NCBI GenBank assembly: GCA_965199235.1
Contig: CBDAQU010000002.1
Coordinates: 2,852,001 to 2,916,000, forward strand
DNA length: 64,000 bases
Reading direction: 5' to 3'
Source of the DNA: BOG-908 sp965199235
GTDB taxonomy: Bacteria > Pseudomonadota > Alphaproteobacteria > Acetobacterales > Acetobacteraceae
The translations under genes and the position numbers were made by a program. A model generated the notes under the pieces. That model ran no database searches. It was not told the DNA's origin and saw only the letters and a program-made list of their open reading frames with translations. Of the stretch, positions 7,969-16,118 are shown one piece after another; position 1 is the first letter of the stretch, and the number at the start of each line of letters is the position of its first letter.

Positions 7969-9663
7969 GTGGCTGCGCAGGGCGTGATATCGGTCGACGA
8001 AGCGGCCTCTTACACCGCCGTGCTTCCCGCATCGGCCTGCGTGCCGTCGCCGCCGCGCTTCACCTTCGGCACGTTTCCGTCGTCCGTCGCGTCCGCCTAC
8101 TACCGCGCGATGCATCTGCACGGCATGGGCGTCTATGCCGGCGAGAAGCTTGTCTGGAGCGACGGTTTTGTCATCGACCCTGCAGGGGCCTTTATCGTTG
8201 GCGGTCAGGTTCACATCCACGAACACGTGGTCAGTGAATTAAGCAAGGACAGAAGGACCAGCATCCTGTCCGCCCCGACCGAGCGCCTTGCGGGTTGTGC
8301 CGCGCTCATCACGCTGCCCGGTTCTGCTCATAAGATTTATGGTCACTGGCTGGTGGACATGTTGCCTAAGCTCGCAGTGCTTGAGGCCGCAGGCCATGAC
8401 TGGAAATCCTTGTGGTATCCCGTGCCGGAAGGCATCCCGCACTTCGCCCTTGAGCTCATGATGCTGTTTGGCGTTCCGAAAGACAGGATCGTCAGGATTG
8501 CCGCCGGGCGGAGCGTCGTGTTCGACTCGCTTCTGATACCGACTTCCCTGCACAACGGCGTGCGGTTTTCTTCGATGCTCGATGACGCAGTGGCATTGTT
8601 CCGGCGTGGCGTTACGCAGGCCGGTGGTTCCATGGATCGATCGGGACCGGCGAGGATTTTTCTCGCGCGTAATGGCCGCAACAGGCTGCTGACCAACCGC
8701 GCAAGGGTGGAGGAGATGGCGAGGTCTGCCGGTTTCGAGATCGTCCACCCCGAAGCCATGCCCTTGCTCGAACAGATAGCGCTGTTCTCGTCGGCCAGGG
8801 AGATTGTCGGGGAATACGGCTCGGCTTTTCACACCGCCATGTTCTCCCGCTCTGGCGCGGTGGTCTGCGGCTTGCGTGGCGGTCAGTTGCACCCTGCTTT
8901 CATACAATCGGGCATCGGAGAGGTGCTGAGGCAGCCGACCGGCTACGTGTTTGGCCAGCCCGAGGGTGATCCTGCGCGCTACGATTACGCAATCTCCGAG
9001 GACGTCTTTCTCGATTGCCTGACAACCGTGTTCGATCGTCGGGTCGGACTTGCCGTCCGCACGGTCCCTGCTGCCTTACAGCCTGCACTCGTAGCCGTAG
9101 CCGGTCCACAAGGCGGTGCCACAAAGCGCATGCCCGCCTGGCGACGCCTGGCCGCCTGGCTTTCTTTCGGACCGGACACGGCGACGACGGGGGGAGAGCT
9201 GGTATCGCAGATCGAAGCCGCGCCGTCATTACCGGAGCCGTCTGCGACCCCGGCCATCCTCCTCATGGGCCATGTTCAAGACCTGGGCGATACGCAAGCC
9301 GGTCCGGACGGATGGCTGGGCCAGCCCGGAAGCAGCCTCGCAATCGAGGGGGTTCGGATCTCCTTGGCCCAAAGCACGCCGTTCAACGGCCTTCACTACC
9401 AGGCTCTCCTGGCGGACGACCGCCTATCGGAGCCTGTAAGGGCCGGCCTTTATTGCGGCACGCGCGGGAAAGGCGTGCCACTCTTCGGCCTGGTGTTGCG
9501 GGTTGACGACGCTTTCGCAGCCTCGGTCAGCTTGCAGGCAGAAGGTCATTTCCGGGACGGGTCTGTTGTCGAATCAGTCAGCCCAGGCGAGACGTTGCGC
9601 GCGGCCACGCAGTCACCGCTGACGGCACTTCGCATCATCGTGACGCCAGTCGGAGCCACGTAG
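7969..9663 (+). CDS. Glycosyltransferase family 61 protein with C-terminal hydrophobic-W-like domain
   Basis: 564 residues from GTG 7969, seven bases after the FkbH-like stop. Residues about 60-350 carry the DUF563/GT61 pattern: GHWLVDMLPKLAVLE, PARIFLARNGRNRLLTN, FEIVHPEAMPLLEQIALFS and GEYGSAFHTAMFS. GT61 enzymes transfer sugars in capsular or exopolysaccharide synthesis, and several bacterial members act in the cytosol. After a linker (about 375-420), a second domain reads GHVQDLG, GPDGWLGQPGSSLAIEGV and AGLYCGTRGKGVPL. This resembles the hydrophobic-W repeat found in some surface and glycan-active proteins; that assignment is inference from pattern. The acceptor and donor are unknown. Confidence 0.82.
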   Translation: MAAQGVISVDEAASYTAVLPASACVPSPPRFTFGTFPSSVASAYYRAMHLHGMGVYAGEKLVWSDGFVIDPAGAFIVGGQVHIHEHVVSELSKDRRTSILSAPTERLAGCAALITLPGSAHKIYGHWLVDMLPKLAVLEAAGHDWKSLWYPVPEGIPHFALELMMLFGVPKDRIVRIAAGRSVVFDSLLIPTSLHNGVRFSSMLDDAVALFRRGVTQAGGSMDRSGPARIFLARNGRNRLLTNRARVEEMARSAGFEIVHPEAMPLLEQIALFSSAREIVGEYGSAFHTAMFSRSGAVVCGLRGGQLHPAFIQSGIGEVLRQPTGYVFGQPEGDPARYDYAISEDVFLDCLTTVFDRRVGLAVRTVPAALQPALVAVAGPQGGATKRMPAWRRLAAWLSFGPDTATTGGELVSQIEAAPSLPEPSATPAILLMGHVQDLGDTQAGPDGWLGQPGSSLAIEGVRISLAQSTPFNGLHYQALLADDRLSEPVRAGLYCGTRGKGVPLFGLVLRVDDAFAASVSLQAEGHFRDGSVVESVSPGETLRAATQSPLTALRIIVTPVGAT

Positions 9664-9684
9664 CGACTTGAAGGGAACACAATC

Positions 9685-10650
9685 ATGAGATGCCGATCAA
9701 GTTTCTGGTTGGGCCTTTGTATCGCGGCATCGTGCATCGCGCCGCTCAAGGCCGCAGAATTCTGGTTCGGCGGTCTGGATCCGGTCCACAAGAACGCTCC
9801 GCAGGACTACATGGACCTGTTTGCCTCCAACGCGCCGTGGCAGCGGGGCGCCAGCCGCCTGTCCGTCTTCAAGATCGCCGCCGAAACAGTGCTGCTCGGC
9901 TCCGATGACATGCTGAGGTCCATCTTCGACACCATGCGCAGCAGGCACGTCGCCATCGCGCTGGAGATGGGCGCGTTGATGCAGGACCCCTCCGAGACGT
10001 GCGGCGGCGGCGAAGGCTACATGCTGCCCATCAGGGTGCAGAAGATCGGCGCCAAGCTGCGCAGGCTCGGCTTCACGCTCGACTACATGGCGATGGACGG
10101 CCCTGTCTGGCTAGGCCACGAACGGTTCTGGGGCGTGACGAAAGGGCGGCCGGACTGCCAGTATCCGCTGGCCGAAGTCGTGCGCCGCGCCGCACGGACC
10201 GTGTCGATGATGCGGCAGAACTTCCCTGCGATACGCGTGGGCGAGATCGACGCGGTGAACAGCAGGATCGATCCCAGACAGGTGCTGAGCGACTACGCCG
10301 CCTTCGCGCAGATGATGCAGCGCGCGACCGGCGCGCCGCTGGCGTTCTTCCATTGCGACACGGCATGGCAGTTCCCGAACTGGCAGCGCATCATCGTCGC
10401 ACTCCGCGCGCAGACGCATGCCGCCGGCATGCGCTTCGGCGTCATCATCGGCGGCAGCCAGGAGGATCAGAGCAACGCGCGCTGGGTGGCCGACGGGTTG
10501 CAGCGGCTGTCGTTCCTGGCGAACCCTGCGACGCGGCCAGACGACGTCATCGTGCAGTCCTGGCAGGACCTGCCTACGCGAATGCTGCCTGAGACTTTGC
10601 CTGGAACGAGCACTTACATGCTGGCGCAGGCTGAGCGTTTGCTGCCTTGA
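9685..10650 (+). CDS. Secreted barrel-like protein of unknown function linked to FkbH/GT61
   Basis: 321 residues. ATG 9685 follows AAGGGA; residues 1-23 form a signal peptide ending LKA. The mature protein has alternating short strands and helices with acidic residues at likely strand ends (YMAMDGPVW, VGEIDAVNS, FFHCDTAWQF, FGVIIGGSQED), the layout of a TIM-barrel glycoside hydrolase-like fold. No named family was recognised. Its position 21 bp after the GT61 gene, on the same strand, suggests it is the exported member of the same unit, perhaps trimming, binding or depolymerising the glycan made by its neighbours. Function remains inferred from context only. Confidence 0.72.
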   Translation: MRCRSSFWLGLCIAASCIAPLKAAEFWFGGLDPVHKNAPQDYMDLFASNAPWQRGASRLSVFKIAAETVLLGSDDMLRSIFDTMRSRHVAIALEMGALMQDPSETCGGGEGYMLPIRVQKIGAKLRRLGFTLDYMAMDGPVWLGHERFWGVTKGRPDCQYPLAEVVRRAARTVSMMRQNFPAIRVGEIDAVNSRIDPRQVLSDYAAFAQMMQRATGAPLAFFHCDTAWQFPNWQRIIVALRAQTHAAGMRFGVIIGGSQEDQSNARWVADGLQRLSFLANPATRPDDVIVQSWQDLPTRMLPETLPGTSTYMLAQAERLLP

Positions 10651-10661
10651 AGGAAGCGTTC

Positions 10662-10697
10662 TCTGACGAAAAAGAACCAAAAGACTTTTATTTCTAA
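10662..10697. repeat. AT-rich hairpin repeat fragment at convergent gene ends
   Basis: TTCTCTGACGAAAAAGAACC followed by AAAAGACTTTTATT, a short member of the AT-rich hairpin family also seen at 24318, 27633 and 36168. It lies between the convergent stops at 10650 and 10694 and may act as a bidirectional terminator. Confidence 0.5.
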
Positions 10698-11377
10698 GGT
10701 GCTTTTTGGGCACAAGCCGCCCGAGCCATTGCATCGAGATAACCCGCACGCACCATGAAGCCCAGCACCGTGTCGGTCGGGCAGGACAGGCCGGGCACGT
10801 CCTGGCATTTCAGGTCGGCCTCGTTCTGCGCCGCACGCTGCTGCGCCTTGGTCATCTGGTCGTACACGGCGTCGACCGGGCTGGTCTGCGTATGCGTCAG
10901 CTTGTATTCGGTCCAACCCTGCTGCGGACAGGTTGAGGCTAGGCTGGCAAAGAGGGTCCTTGCCGTCGCCAGGCCCGGCAGAGGGTTTTCGTCCAGGTCG
11001 TCCGGCGTTTGCGCAGGCCTGTCGGCCTGCCCCGATGCCGCGTGGTCCAGCTTGAAATCGATGTTCGGCACCGTGACCGTGGCGCCGTGTCCATCCTGCG
11101 ACACAACGGTGACCACGCTGGTGTTGAACCGCGCGATCACCAGCGTCACCCGCGTGCCAGGCAGGAAATCGGTGCAGCCACCGCGCTGCTTGACCACCGC
11201 ATCGTCGGCATGCGCCTGCTTGCTGCCGGCCCTGCTGCTGCCATCGGGCAAGGTCAGCTCCGCCAATGCCCAGGCGCCCGAACACATCAGCCCCGGCCGC
11301 ACCGCCACCAGCACGTCGGGCGCCGCCTGCGCCGCCTGCCAGACGAGCACGGCCGGCAGCACCCATCCCGCACGCAT
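10694..11377 (-). CDS. Secreted protein of unknown function
   Basis: 227 residues from ATG 11377. A signal peptide (residues 1-18, ending AQA) is followed by a region with two short beta-strand clusters (GTRVTLVIARFNTSVVTVV, ATVTVPNIDF) and a C-terminal half containing several cysteines (STCPQQ, LKCQDV, LSCPTD, AACAQK) that could form disulfides in the periplasm. No family was recognised. It follows the CurA-like reductase gene by four bases on the same strand and is probably cotranscribed with it. The 3' end meets an AT-rich hairpin repeat. Confidence 0.68.
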   Translation of the reverse strand: MRAGWVLPAVLVWQAAQAAPDVLVAVRPGLMCSGAWALAELTLPDGSSRAGSKQAHADDAVVKQRGGCTDFLPGTRVTLVIARFNTSVVTVVSQDGHGATVTVPNIDFKLDHAASGQADRPAQTPDDLDENPLPGLATARTLFASLASTCPQQGWTEYKLTHTQTSPVDAVYDQMTKAQQRAAQNEADLKCQDVPGLSCPTDTVLGFMVRAGYLDAMARAACAQKAP

Positions 11378-11381
11378 CCGG

Positions 11382-12386
11382 TCAGATCGACTTGATGCAC
11401 AGCTTTCCGAAATTCTCGCCGCTGAACAGTTTCAGCAGCGTCTCCGGAAACGTCTCCAGCCCGTCGACGATGTCCTCCCTCGATTTCACCCAGCCGTCCC
11501 TCAGCCAGCCGCCGATCGCCTGCATGCCCTCGGCGTAGCGGTCGGCGTAGTCGAACACCACGAAGCCCTCCATGCGCGCATGCTGCACCAGCAACGACAG
11601 GTAGTTCTTCGGCCCCTCGACCGTGCTGCTGTTGTATTGCGAGATGGCGCCGCAGATCACCACGCGCGCGCGCCGCGCCAGCCGCGCCAGCGCCGCATCC
11701 AGTATGTCGCCGCCGACGTTGTCGAAATACACGTCGATGCCGTTCGGGCAATGCTCCGACATGGCTTTGCCGACGTCCTCGTTCTTGTAGTCGATCACTG
11801 CATCGAAGCCGAGCGTGTCGCGCAGGTAGGCGCATTTCTCCGCCCCGCCCGCCAGGCCCACGGCCCGGCATCCCTTGATGCGCGCGATCTGCCCCACCAG
11901 CGCCCCCACCGCACCGGACGCGGCAGAAACCACCACCGTCTGCCCAGGCTGCGGCGCGCCCACATCCAGCAGGCCGAAATAAGCGGTCATGCCGGGCATG
12001 CCGAGCGCGCTGAGGTAAAGCGGCAACGGCGCCAGCGCGGTGTCCACCTTCTGCAAGCTCCCGCCATCCGTCACCGCGTAGTCCTGCATGCCGAACATGC
12101 CGGCCACGTGGTCGCCCTCCCGAAAAGCGGGGTTGCGGCTCGCCACCACTTCGCCCACCGCGCCGGCCCGCATCACCTCGCCCAGTTTCACCGGCGGGAT
12201 GTAGCTGCGCGCGTCCCTCATCCAGCCGCGCATGGCGGGATCGAGCGAAATGTAGTGCGTTCGCACCACGACCTGGCCGTCCTGCGGGTCCCGCACCGGC
12301 AGCGTGGCGAAGGTGAAGTCGCTGCGCTTGGGCAGGCCCTGCGGGCGGGCTGTCAGCGTCCACTGGCGGTTTACCGGCTGGTTCAT
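11382..12386 (-). CDS. NADP-dependent oxidoreductase (CurA/prostaglandin reductase-like MDR family)
   Basis: 334 residues with the medium-chain dehydrogenase/reductase layout and no zinc ligands. The N-terminal catalytic domain has YISLDPAMRGWM; the Rossmann part has SAASGAVGALVGQIA and a later IDVYFDNVGG segment diagnostic of the leukotriene B4 12-hydroxydehydrogenase/CurA branch. Such enzymes reduce the double bond of alpha,beta-unsaturated ketones or aldehydes with NADPH in the cytosol. The length matches the family. It is upstream of and nearly contiguous with a secreted protein gene; no functional link is evident. Confidence 0.9.
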   Translation of the reverse strand: MNQPVNRQWTLTARPQGLPKRSDFTFATLPVRDPQDGQVVVRTHYISLDPAMRGWMRDARSYIPPVKLGEVMRAGAVGEVVASRNPAFREGDHVAGMFGMQDYAVTDGGSLQKVDTALAPLPLYLSALGMPGMTAYFGLLDVGAPQPGQTVVVSAASGAVGALVGQIARIKGCRAVGLAGGAEKCAYLRDTLGFDAVIDYKNEDVGKAMSEHCPNGIDVYFDNVGGDILDAALARLARRARVVICGAISQYNSSTVEGPKNYLSLLVQHARMEGFVVFDYADRYAEGMQAIGGWLRDGWVKSREDIVDGLETFPETLLKLFSGENFGKLCIKSI

Positions 12387-12433
12387 GATGGTCTCCCAAT
12401 TGTCGGGCCGTGCGCGCGCCGGCCCGGTGTCGA

Positions 12434-14221
12434 TCAGCCGACCTCGCGCAACAACTCAAGCTGCAGCCAGCGTTCCTCGGCCTGTGCCAAATCGGCTTCG
12501 GCCTTCGCAAGGGCGGCCGTGGTCGCGTTGAATTTCTTCAGGTCGCGCGCGAACAGGTTCGCGTCCGACAGCATGCGTTGGTGCCGCGCGATGTCGGCCT
12601 GCAACTTGCCGATCGTCTCCGGCAACACGCGTTCCAGCTCGTGCCGTTCCTTGAACGAGATCTTGCGCGCCGCCGCCGGTTTCGCCTCGCCGTTTTTCGC
12701 CTGTTTGCGTGCGTCCGCCCGTGCGGCGACCGGCGTGCCGCGCTGCGAGAGCATGTCGGTGTAGCCGCCGGCATACTCCACCCAGCGCCCGTTGCCCTCG
12801 GCCGCCATCGTGGACGTCACCACCCGGTCCAGGAAATCGCGGTCGTGGCTCACCAGCAGCACGGTGCCCTGGTAGTCCGCCAGCATCTCCTGCAGCAGGT
12901 CCAGCGTTTCGAGGTCCAGATCGTTGGTCGGCTCGTCCAGGATCATCAGGTTGCTGGGCCGCGCCAGCGCCACCGCCAGCATCAGCCGCCCGCGCTCTCC
13001 GCCCGACAGCACGCCCACCGCGGTGCGCGCCTGTTCCGGGCCGAACAGGAAATCCTTCATGTAGCCGATCACGTGGCGCTTCACCCCGTTCACCAGAACC
13101 TGGTCGCCGGAGCCGCCGGTCAGCGTCGCCGACAGCGTGGCGTTCGGGTCGAGGCTCTCCCGCGTCTGGTCCAGCGTGACCGCCTCGAGGTTGGTGCCGA
13201 GCTTGATGCGCCCGTGGTCGGGTTCGGTCACGCCCGTCAGCAGTTTCAGCAGCGTCGATTTGCCGGCGCCGTTCGGCCCCACGATGCCGACCCTGTCGCC
13301 GCGGATGATGCGTGCGGAAAAATCGCGCACCACCGTCTGCTCGCCGAACGCCTTGGACACGTCCTCGGCCACCGAAACCAGCTTGCCCGAGCCGTCCGCC
13401 TCGCTCGCCGCCATGCGCACGCCGCCCACCGGGCCCACATGGCTGCGGCGCTGCGCCCTGAGGCCAGCCAGCTCGGCCACGCGGCGCACGTTGCGCTTGC
13501 GCCGCGCTGTCACGCCGTAGCGCATCCAGTCCTCCTCGCGCGCGATCTGCCGGCTCAGCTTGTGCCGGTCGCGTTCCTCCTGATCCAGCACCTCGTCGCG
13601 CCACTCCTCGAAATGCGTGAAGCCGCGGTCCACCCGGCGGGTCGTGCCGCGGTCCAGCCAGACGATGCTGCGCGAGACGCTCTCCAGCAGCCGCCTGTCA
13701 TGGCTGATCAGCACGATGCCGGCGCGCAGCGACGCCAGCTCCGCCTCCAGCCACTCGATCGCCGGCAGGTCCAGGTGGTTGGTCGGCTCGTCCAGCAGCA
13801 GCAGGTCCGGGCTGGGCGCCAGCGCCCGCACCAGCGCCGCCCGCCTGGCCTCGCCGCCCGACAGCCGGGCAGGGGCCTCCTCGCCCGTCAGGCCCACCTG
13901 CTCCAGCAGCGCCCGCCCGCGATACGGGTCGTCTCCAGGCCCGAGCCCGGCCTCCACGTAGGCGAGCACCGTGGGCGCCTCGCCGAAATCGGGTTCCTGG
14001 TGCATGTAGCGGACGGTGGCGCCAGGCTGGATGAACCGGCGCCCGTCCGCCTGGATCAGCCCGGCGGCCACCTTCAGCAGAGTCGATTTGCCGGAGCCGT
14101 TGCGCCCCACCAGGCAGATGCGTTCGCCCGCGCCCACCGACAGCTCGGCCCCGTCCAGCAACGGGCCGCCGCCGCCGAGGGTCAGGCGGATGTCTTGCAG
14201 GGAGAGCAGGGGCGGCGGCAT
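12434..14221 (-). CDS. uup: ABC-F family ATPase (Uup-like)
   Basis: 595 residues from ATG 14221 (MPPPLLSLQDI); an upstream in-frame start at 14257 is less likely. There are two soluble ABC domains: the first with GRNGSGKST, LSGGEARRAAL and LLLDEPTNHLD, the second with GPNGAGKST, LSGGERGRLM and MILDEPTNDLD. They are joined by the charged linker expected of ABC-F proteins, followed by a C-terminal coiled coil (about 530-595, rich in Glu, Lys and Leu) like the DNA-binding tail of Uup. ABC-F proteins act on the ribosome or on branched nucleic acid, not in transport, and no membrane segment is present. Uup is favoured over EttA or YheS because of the C-terminal coiled coil. Confidence 0.87.
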   Translation of the reverse strand: MPPPLLSLQDIRLTLGGGGPLLDGAELSVGAGERICLVGRNGSGKSTLLKVAAGLIQADGRRFIQPGATVRYMHQEPDFGEAPTVLAYVEAGLGPGDDPYRGRALLEQVGLTGEEAPARLSGGEARRAALVRALAPSPDLLLLDEPTNHLDLPAIEWLEAELASLRAGIVLISHDRRLLESVSRSIVWLDRGTTRRVDRGFTHFEEWRDEVLDQEERDRHKLSRQIAREEDWMRYGVTARRKRNVRRVAELAGLRAQRRSHVGPVGGVRMAASEADGSGKLVSVAEDVSKAFGEQTVVRDFSARIIRGDRVGIVGPNGAGKSTLLKLLTGVTEPDHGRIKLGTNLEAVTLDQTRESLDPNATLSATLTGGSGDQVLVNGVKRHVIGYMKDFLFGPEQARTAVGVLSGGERGRLMLAVALARPSNLMILDEPTNDLDLETLDLLQEMLADYQGTVLLVSHDRDFLDRVVTSTMAAEGNGRWVEYAGGYTDMLSQRGTPVAARADARKQAKNGEAKPAAARKISFKERHELERVLPETIGKLQADIARHQRMLSDANLFARDLKKFNATTAALAKAEADLAQAEERWLQLELLREVG

Positions 14222-14305
14222 GGACGCGGTTGTCGGGTGTGCTCGTAGCGAAGGCAAGGCCAGGCGCCCGGGGCGGGCACGCCGGCCCTGTGTCGGCGAT
14301 GGAAG

Positions 14306-14382
14306 TGGTGCGCCCTGCTGGACTCGAACCAGCGACCCATAGCTTAGAAGGCTATTGCTCTATCCACCTGAGCTAAGGGCGC
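14306..14382 (-). tRNA. tRNA-Arg (anticodon TCT), CCA encoded
   Basis: Read on the minus strand: acceptor GCGCCCT, D arm TAGCTCAGGTGG, anticodon stem ATAGC/GCTAT around loop CTTCTAA (anticodon TCT, reading AGA), T arm GGTTCGAGTCC and 3' GGGCGC plus ACCA. All four stems pair and the CCA end is encoded. 77 nt. Confidence 0.97.
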
Positions 14383-14407
14383 GTCCGGCCGTCGGCGAAC
14401 GTCGAAA

Positions 14408-14521
14408 CCAGACCGGTTCACCCAGGGCGCCCGCATGGAGACGGACGTGCAACCGGTCTAGCTCTTGTTAGACGAGCAATGTCGTCACTCCGACCTTTCC
14501 GGTCTGCGTGACGTCGCTTTA
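14408..14521 (+). repeat. 116-bp double-hairpin intergenic repeat, copy C
   Basis: Same orientation as copy A and more diverged in module 1 (inner stem degenerated). It keeps the CCAGACCGGTT / AACCGGTCTAG ends and a well-matched module 2 (GAGCAATGTCGTCACTCC / GGTCTGCGTGACG). It lies between the tRNA-Arg gene and the complex I subunit gene. Its last three bases (14519-14521) are the TAA stop codon of that gene on the other strand. Confidence 0.8.
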
Positions 14522-14824
14522 ATGCGTCCAGTTCTCCACCCGGCCGTATTTGAAGTTGTCGGCGTAGACCTTGGGCTTGTGCATGCGGATCGGCGGCAGT
14601 TCCAGGTCGTAGGCGACGCCGGCCTTCTCGGCATAGGCGACCGCTTCATCCTTGGTGTCGAAATGCAGGTGCACCTGGGATTGGGTGTCTCCGCTGCCGA
14701 ACCAGCCCATCAGCGCATCCTGATGGCGCTGCTCGGTCGGCGCCCATTCCAGCGCCCATTGCGTGGTGTTTGCCGTGCCGGACTGAGTAACGGTCCTTGG
14801 CTGCTGGAAGATGCGCGCGCGCAT
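14519..14824 (-). CDS. ETC complex I subunit, NDUFS4-like (conserved region family)
   Basis: 101 residues, all of it the NDUFS4/18-kDa accessory subunit domain: an N-terminal ARIFQQP segment, WALEW, WFGSGDT, the FDTKDEAVAYAEKAG helix and the C-terminal KVYADNFKYGRVENWTH. In alphaproteobacteria and mitochondria this subunit helps stabilise the NADH-dehydrogenase module of respiratory complex I. It is usually encoded away from the nuo operon, as here. Its stop codon is provided by the end of repeat copy C, and the final residues NWTH look like the natural family end. The tRNA-Pro gene is immediately upstream on the same strand. Confidence 0.92.
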   Translation of the reverse strand: MRARIFQQPRTVTQSGTANTTQWALEWAPTEQRHQDALMGWFGSGDTQSQVHLHFDTKDEAVAYAEKAGVAYDLELPPIRMHKPKVYADNFKYGRVENWTH

Positions 14825-14868
14825 GACGGTCTCCGATACTGGCCGGCCTCTCGGCCGCCTGGTGCATA

Positions 14869-14945
14869 TGGTCGGGGCGAGAGGATTCGAACCTCCGGCC
14901 CCCTGCTCCCAAAGCAGGTGCTCTACCAGGCTGAGCTACGCCCCG
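14869..14945 (-). tRNA. tRNA-Pro (anticodon TGG), CCA encoded
   Basis: Read on the minus strand: CGGGGCG acceptor, TAGCTCAGCCTGG D arm, anticodon stem CCTGC/GCAGG with loop TTTGGGA (anticodon TGG), T arm GGTTCGAATCC, and 3' CGCCCCG plus ACCA. 77 nt; all stems pair. Confidence 0.97.
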
Positions 14946-15071
14946 ACGGAGGAATTTGCTCGGCAGTCCTGCCAGGCCGAGCAAACTCCTTCGTCTTCTA
15001 CAGCAAGCGGGTCGGCGCGAGAAGGGCAGGCCTCTCTGGCCACTGATGGCTGACTGCTGATAGCTGAATTT

Positions 15072-16118
15072 ATGCGCATCCTGCATGTCGGCAACTTTGG
15101 ATCTAGGGCAAAGGGGGCTTTCCTGCACTCGGTGGCGCCGAAGCTGAGCCGCGGCTTCGTGCGGGCCGGCCACCAGGTCGTCGACTTCGCCGACCGGGAC
15201 GTGGCGCGGTCGGCGACCGCTTTCGGCGCACGCAAGCTCGGCCTGGCCCACACCAACCGCATGCTGGCGCGGCTGGCCCAGGACATGCGGCCGGACTTGC
15301 TGGTTCTGGGCCACGCCGACACCATCCGTGCGGCCACCATCGCCGCCCTGCGCCGCGCGCTGCCGGCGATGTGCGTGTTGCAATGGAACGTGGACCCGGT
15401 TTTCGAGCCGGACAACATCGCGAGGCTGCGCAGCAAGCTGGACGTGGTCGATGCGACCCTGGTGTCCACGGCCGGCGAGGCCCTGGCCCCCCTGCGGCGG
15501 GCCGGCATGCGGCTGGGTTTCCTGCCCAACCCGGTCGATTTTTCCGTCGAAAGCGCCCGTGCCGACCTGGCCGACAGCCTTCCCTACGACCTGTTCTTCG
15601 CCTGCGGTCACCCGTCGCGCCCGCGCCGCATGCTCGGCGGGCGGGCGTGGGACATGGACCGTCTGTTTGCCGAGCTGGCCCGCGCGGTTCCTGGCCTGCG
15701 CCCCTGCCTCGCCGGCCTGGGTGGGCGCCCGCACCTGACGGGCGCGGCCTACCAGGACGCGCTCGGCCGGTGCGCGGCAGGGCTGAACGCCAGCCGCAGG
15801 CAGGACGTCTTCCTCTACAGCAGCGACCGCCTGGCCCACATGGCGGGCAACGGACAGGCCATACTGATCGACCGCGCGACCGGCTACGACCGGCTGTTCG
15901 GCCCAGCCGAGATGGCGTTCTTCTCCAGCTTCGACGAACTGGCCGCGCTCGTCCGCCGCATGGTGGCCGAGCCCGCCTGGCGTCGCGCCCTGGCCTCGTC
16001 AGGCCGAGCGCGCTACGCGGCGCTGTTCAACGAGACCACGGTCGCAGCATACCTCGTGGGGGTCGCAACCGATTCGCACGATGCCGCCTCGTATGCCTGG
16101 CCCACCCTGATCGCATGA
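15072..16118 (+). CDS. CgeB/DUF3880-like glycosyltransferase
   Basis: 348 residues with a GT-B layout: the N-terminal domain starts MRILHVGNFG and contains DLLVLGHAD and LQWNVDPVFE; the C-terminal domain has GFLPNPVDF, a DLFFACGHP strand, GLNASRRQDVFLYSSDRL and a final glycosyl transferase group 1-like helix. The segment SSDRLAHMAGNGQAILID resembles CgeB-type enzymes and spore-coat maturation proteins. It most likely transfers a sugar during surface polysaccharide synthesis. Its stop overlaps the ATG of the O-antigen ligase-like gene (ATGA at 16115-16118), pointing to a two-gene translationally coupled unit. Confidence 0.82.
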   Translation: MRILHVGNFGSRAKGAFLHSVAPKLSRGFVRAGHQVVDFADRDVARSATAFGARKLGLAHTNRMLARLAQDMRPDLLVLGHADTIRAATIAALRRALPAMCVLQWNVDPVFEPDNIARLRSKLDVVDATLVSTAGEALAPLRRAGMRLGFLPNPVDFSVESARADLADSLPYDLFFACGHPSRPRRMLGGRAWDMDRLFAELARAVPGLRPCLAGLGGRPHLTGAAYQDALGRCAAGLNASRRQDVFLYSSDRLAHMAGNGQAILIDRATGYDRLFGPAEMAFFSSFDELAALVRRMVAEPAWRRALASSGRARYAALFNETTVAAYLVGVATDSHDAASYAWPTLIA

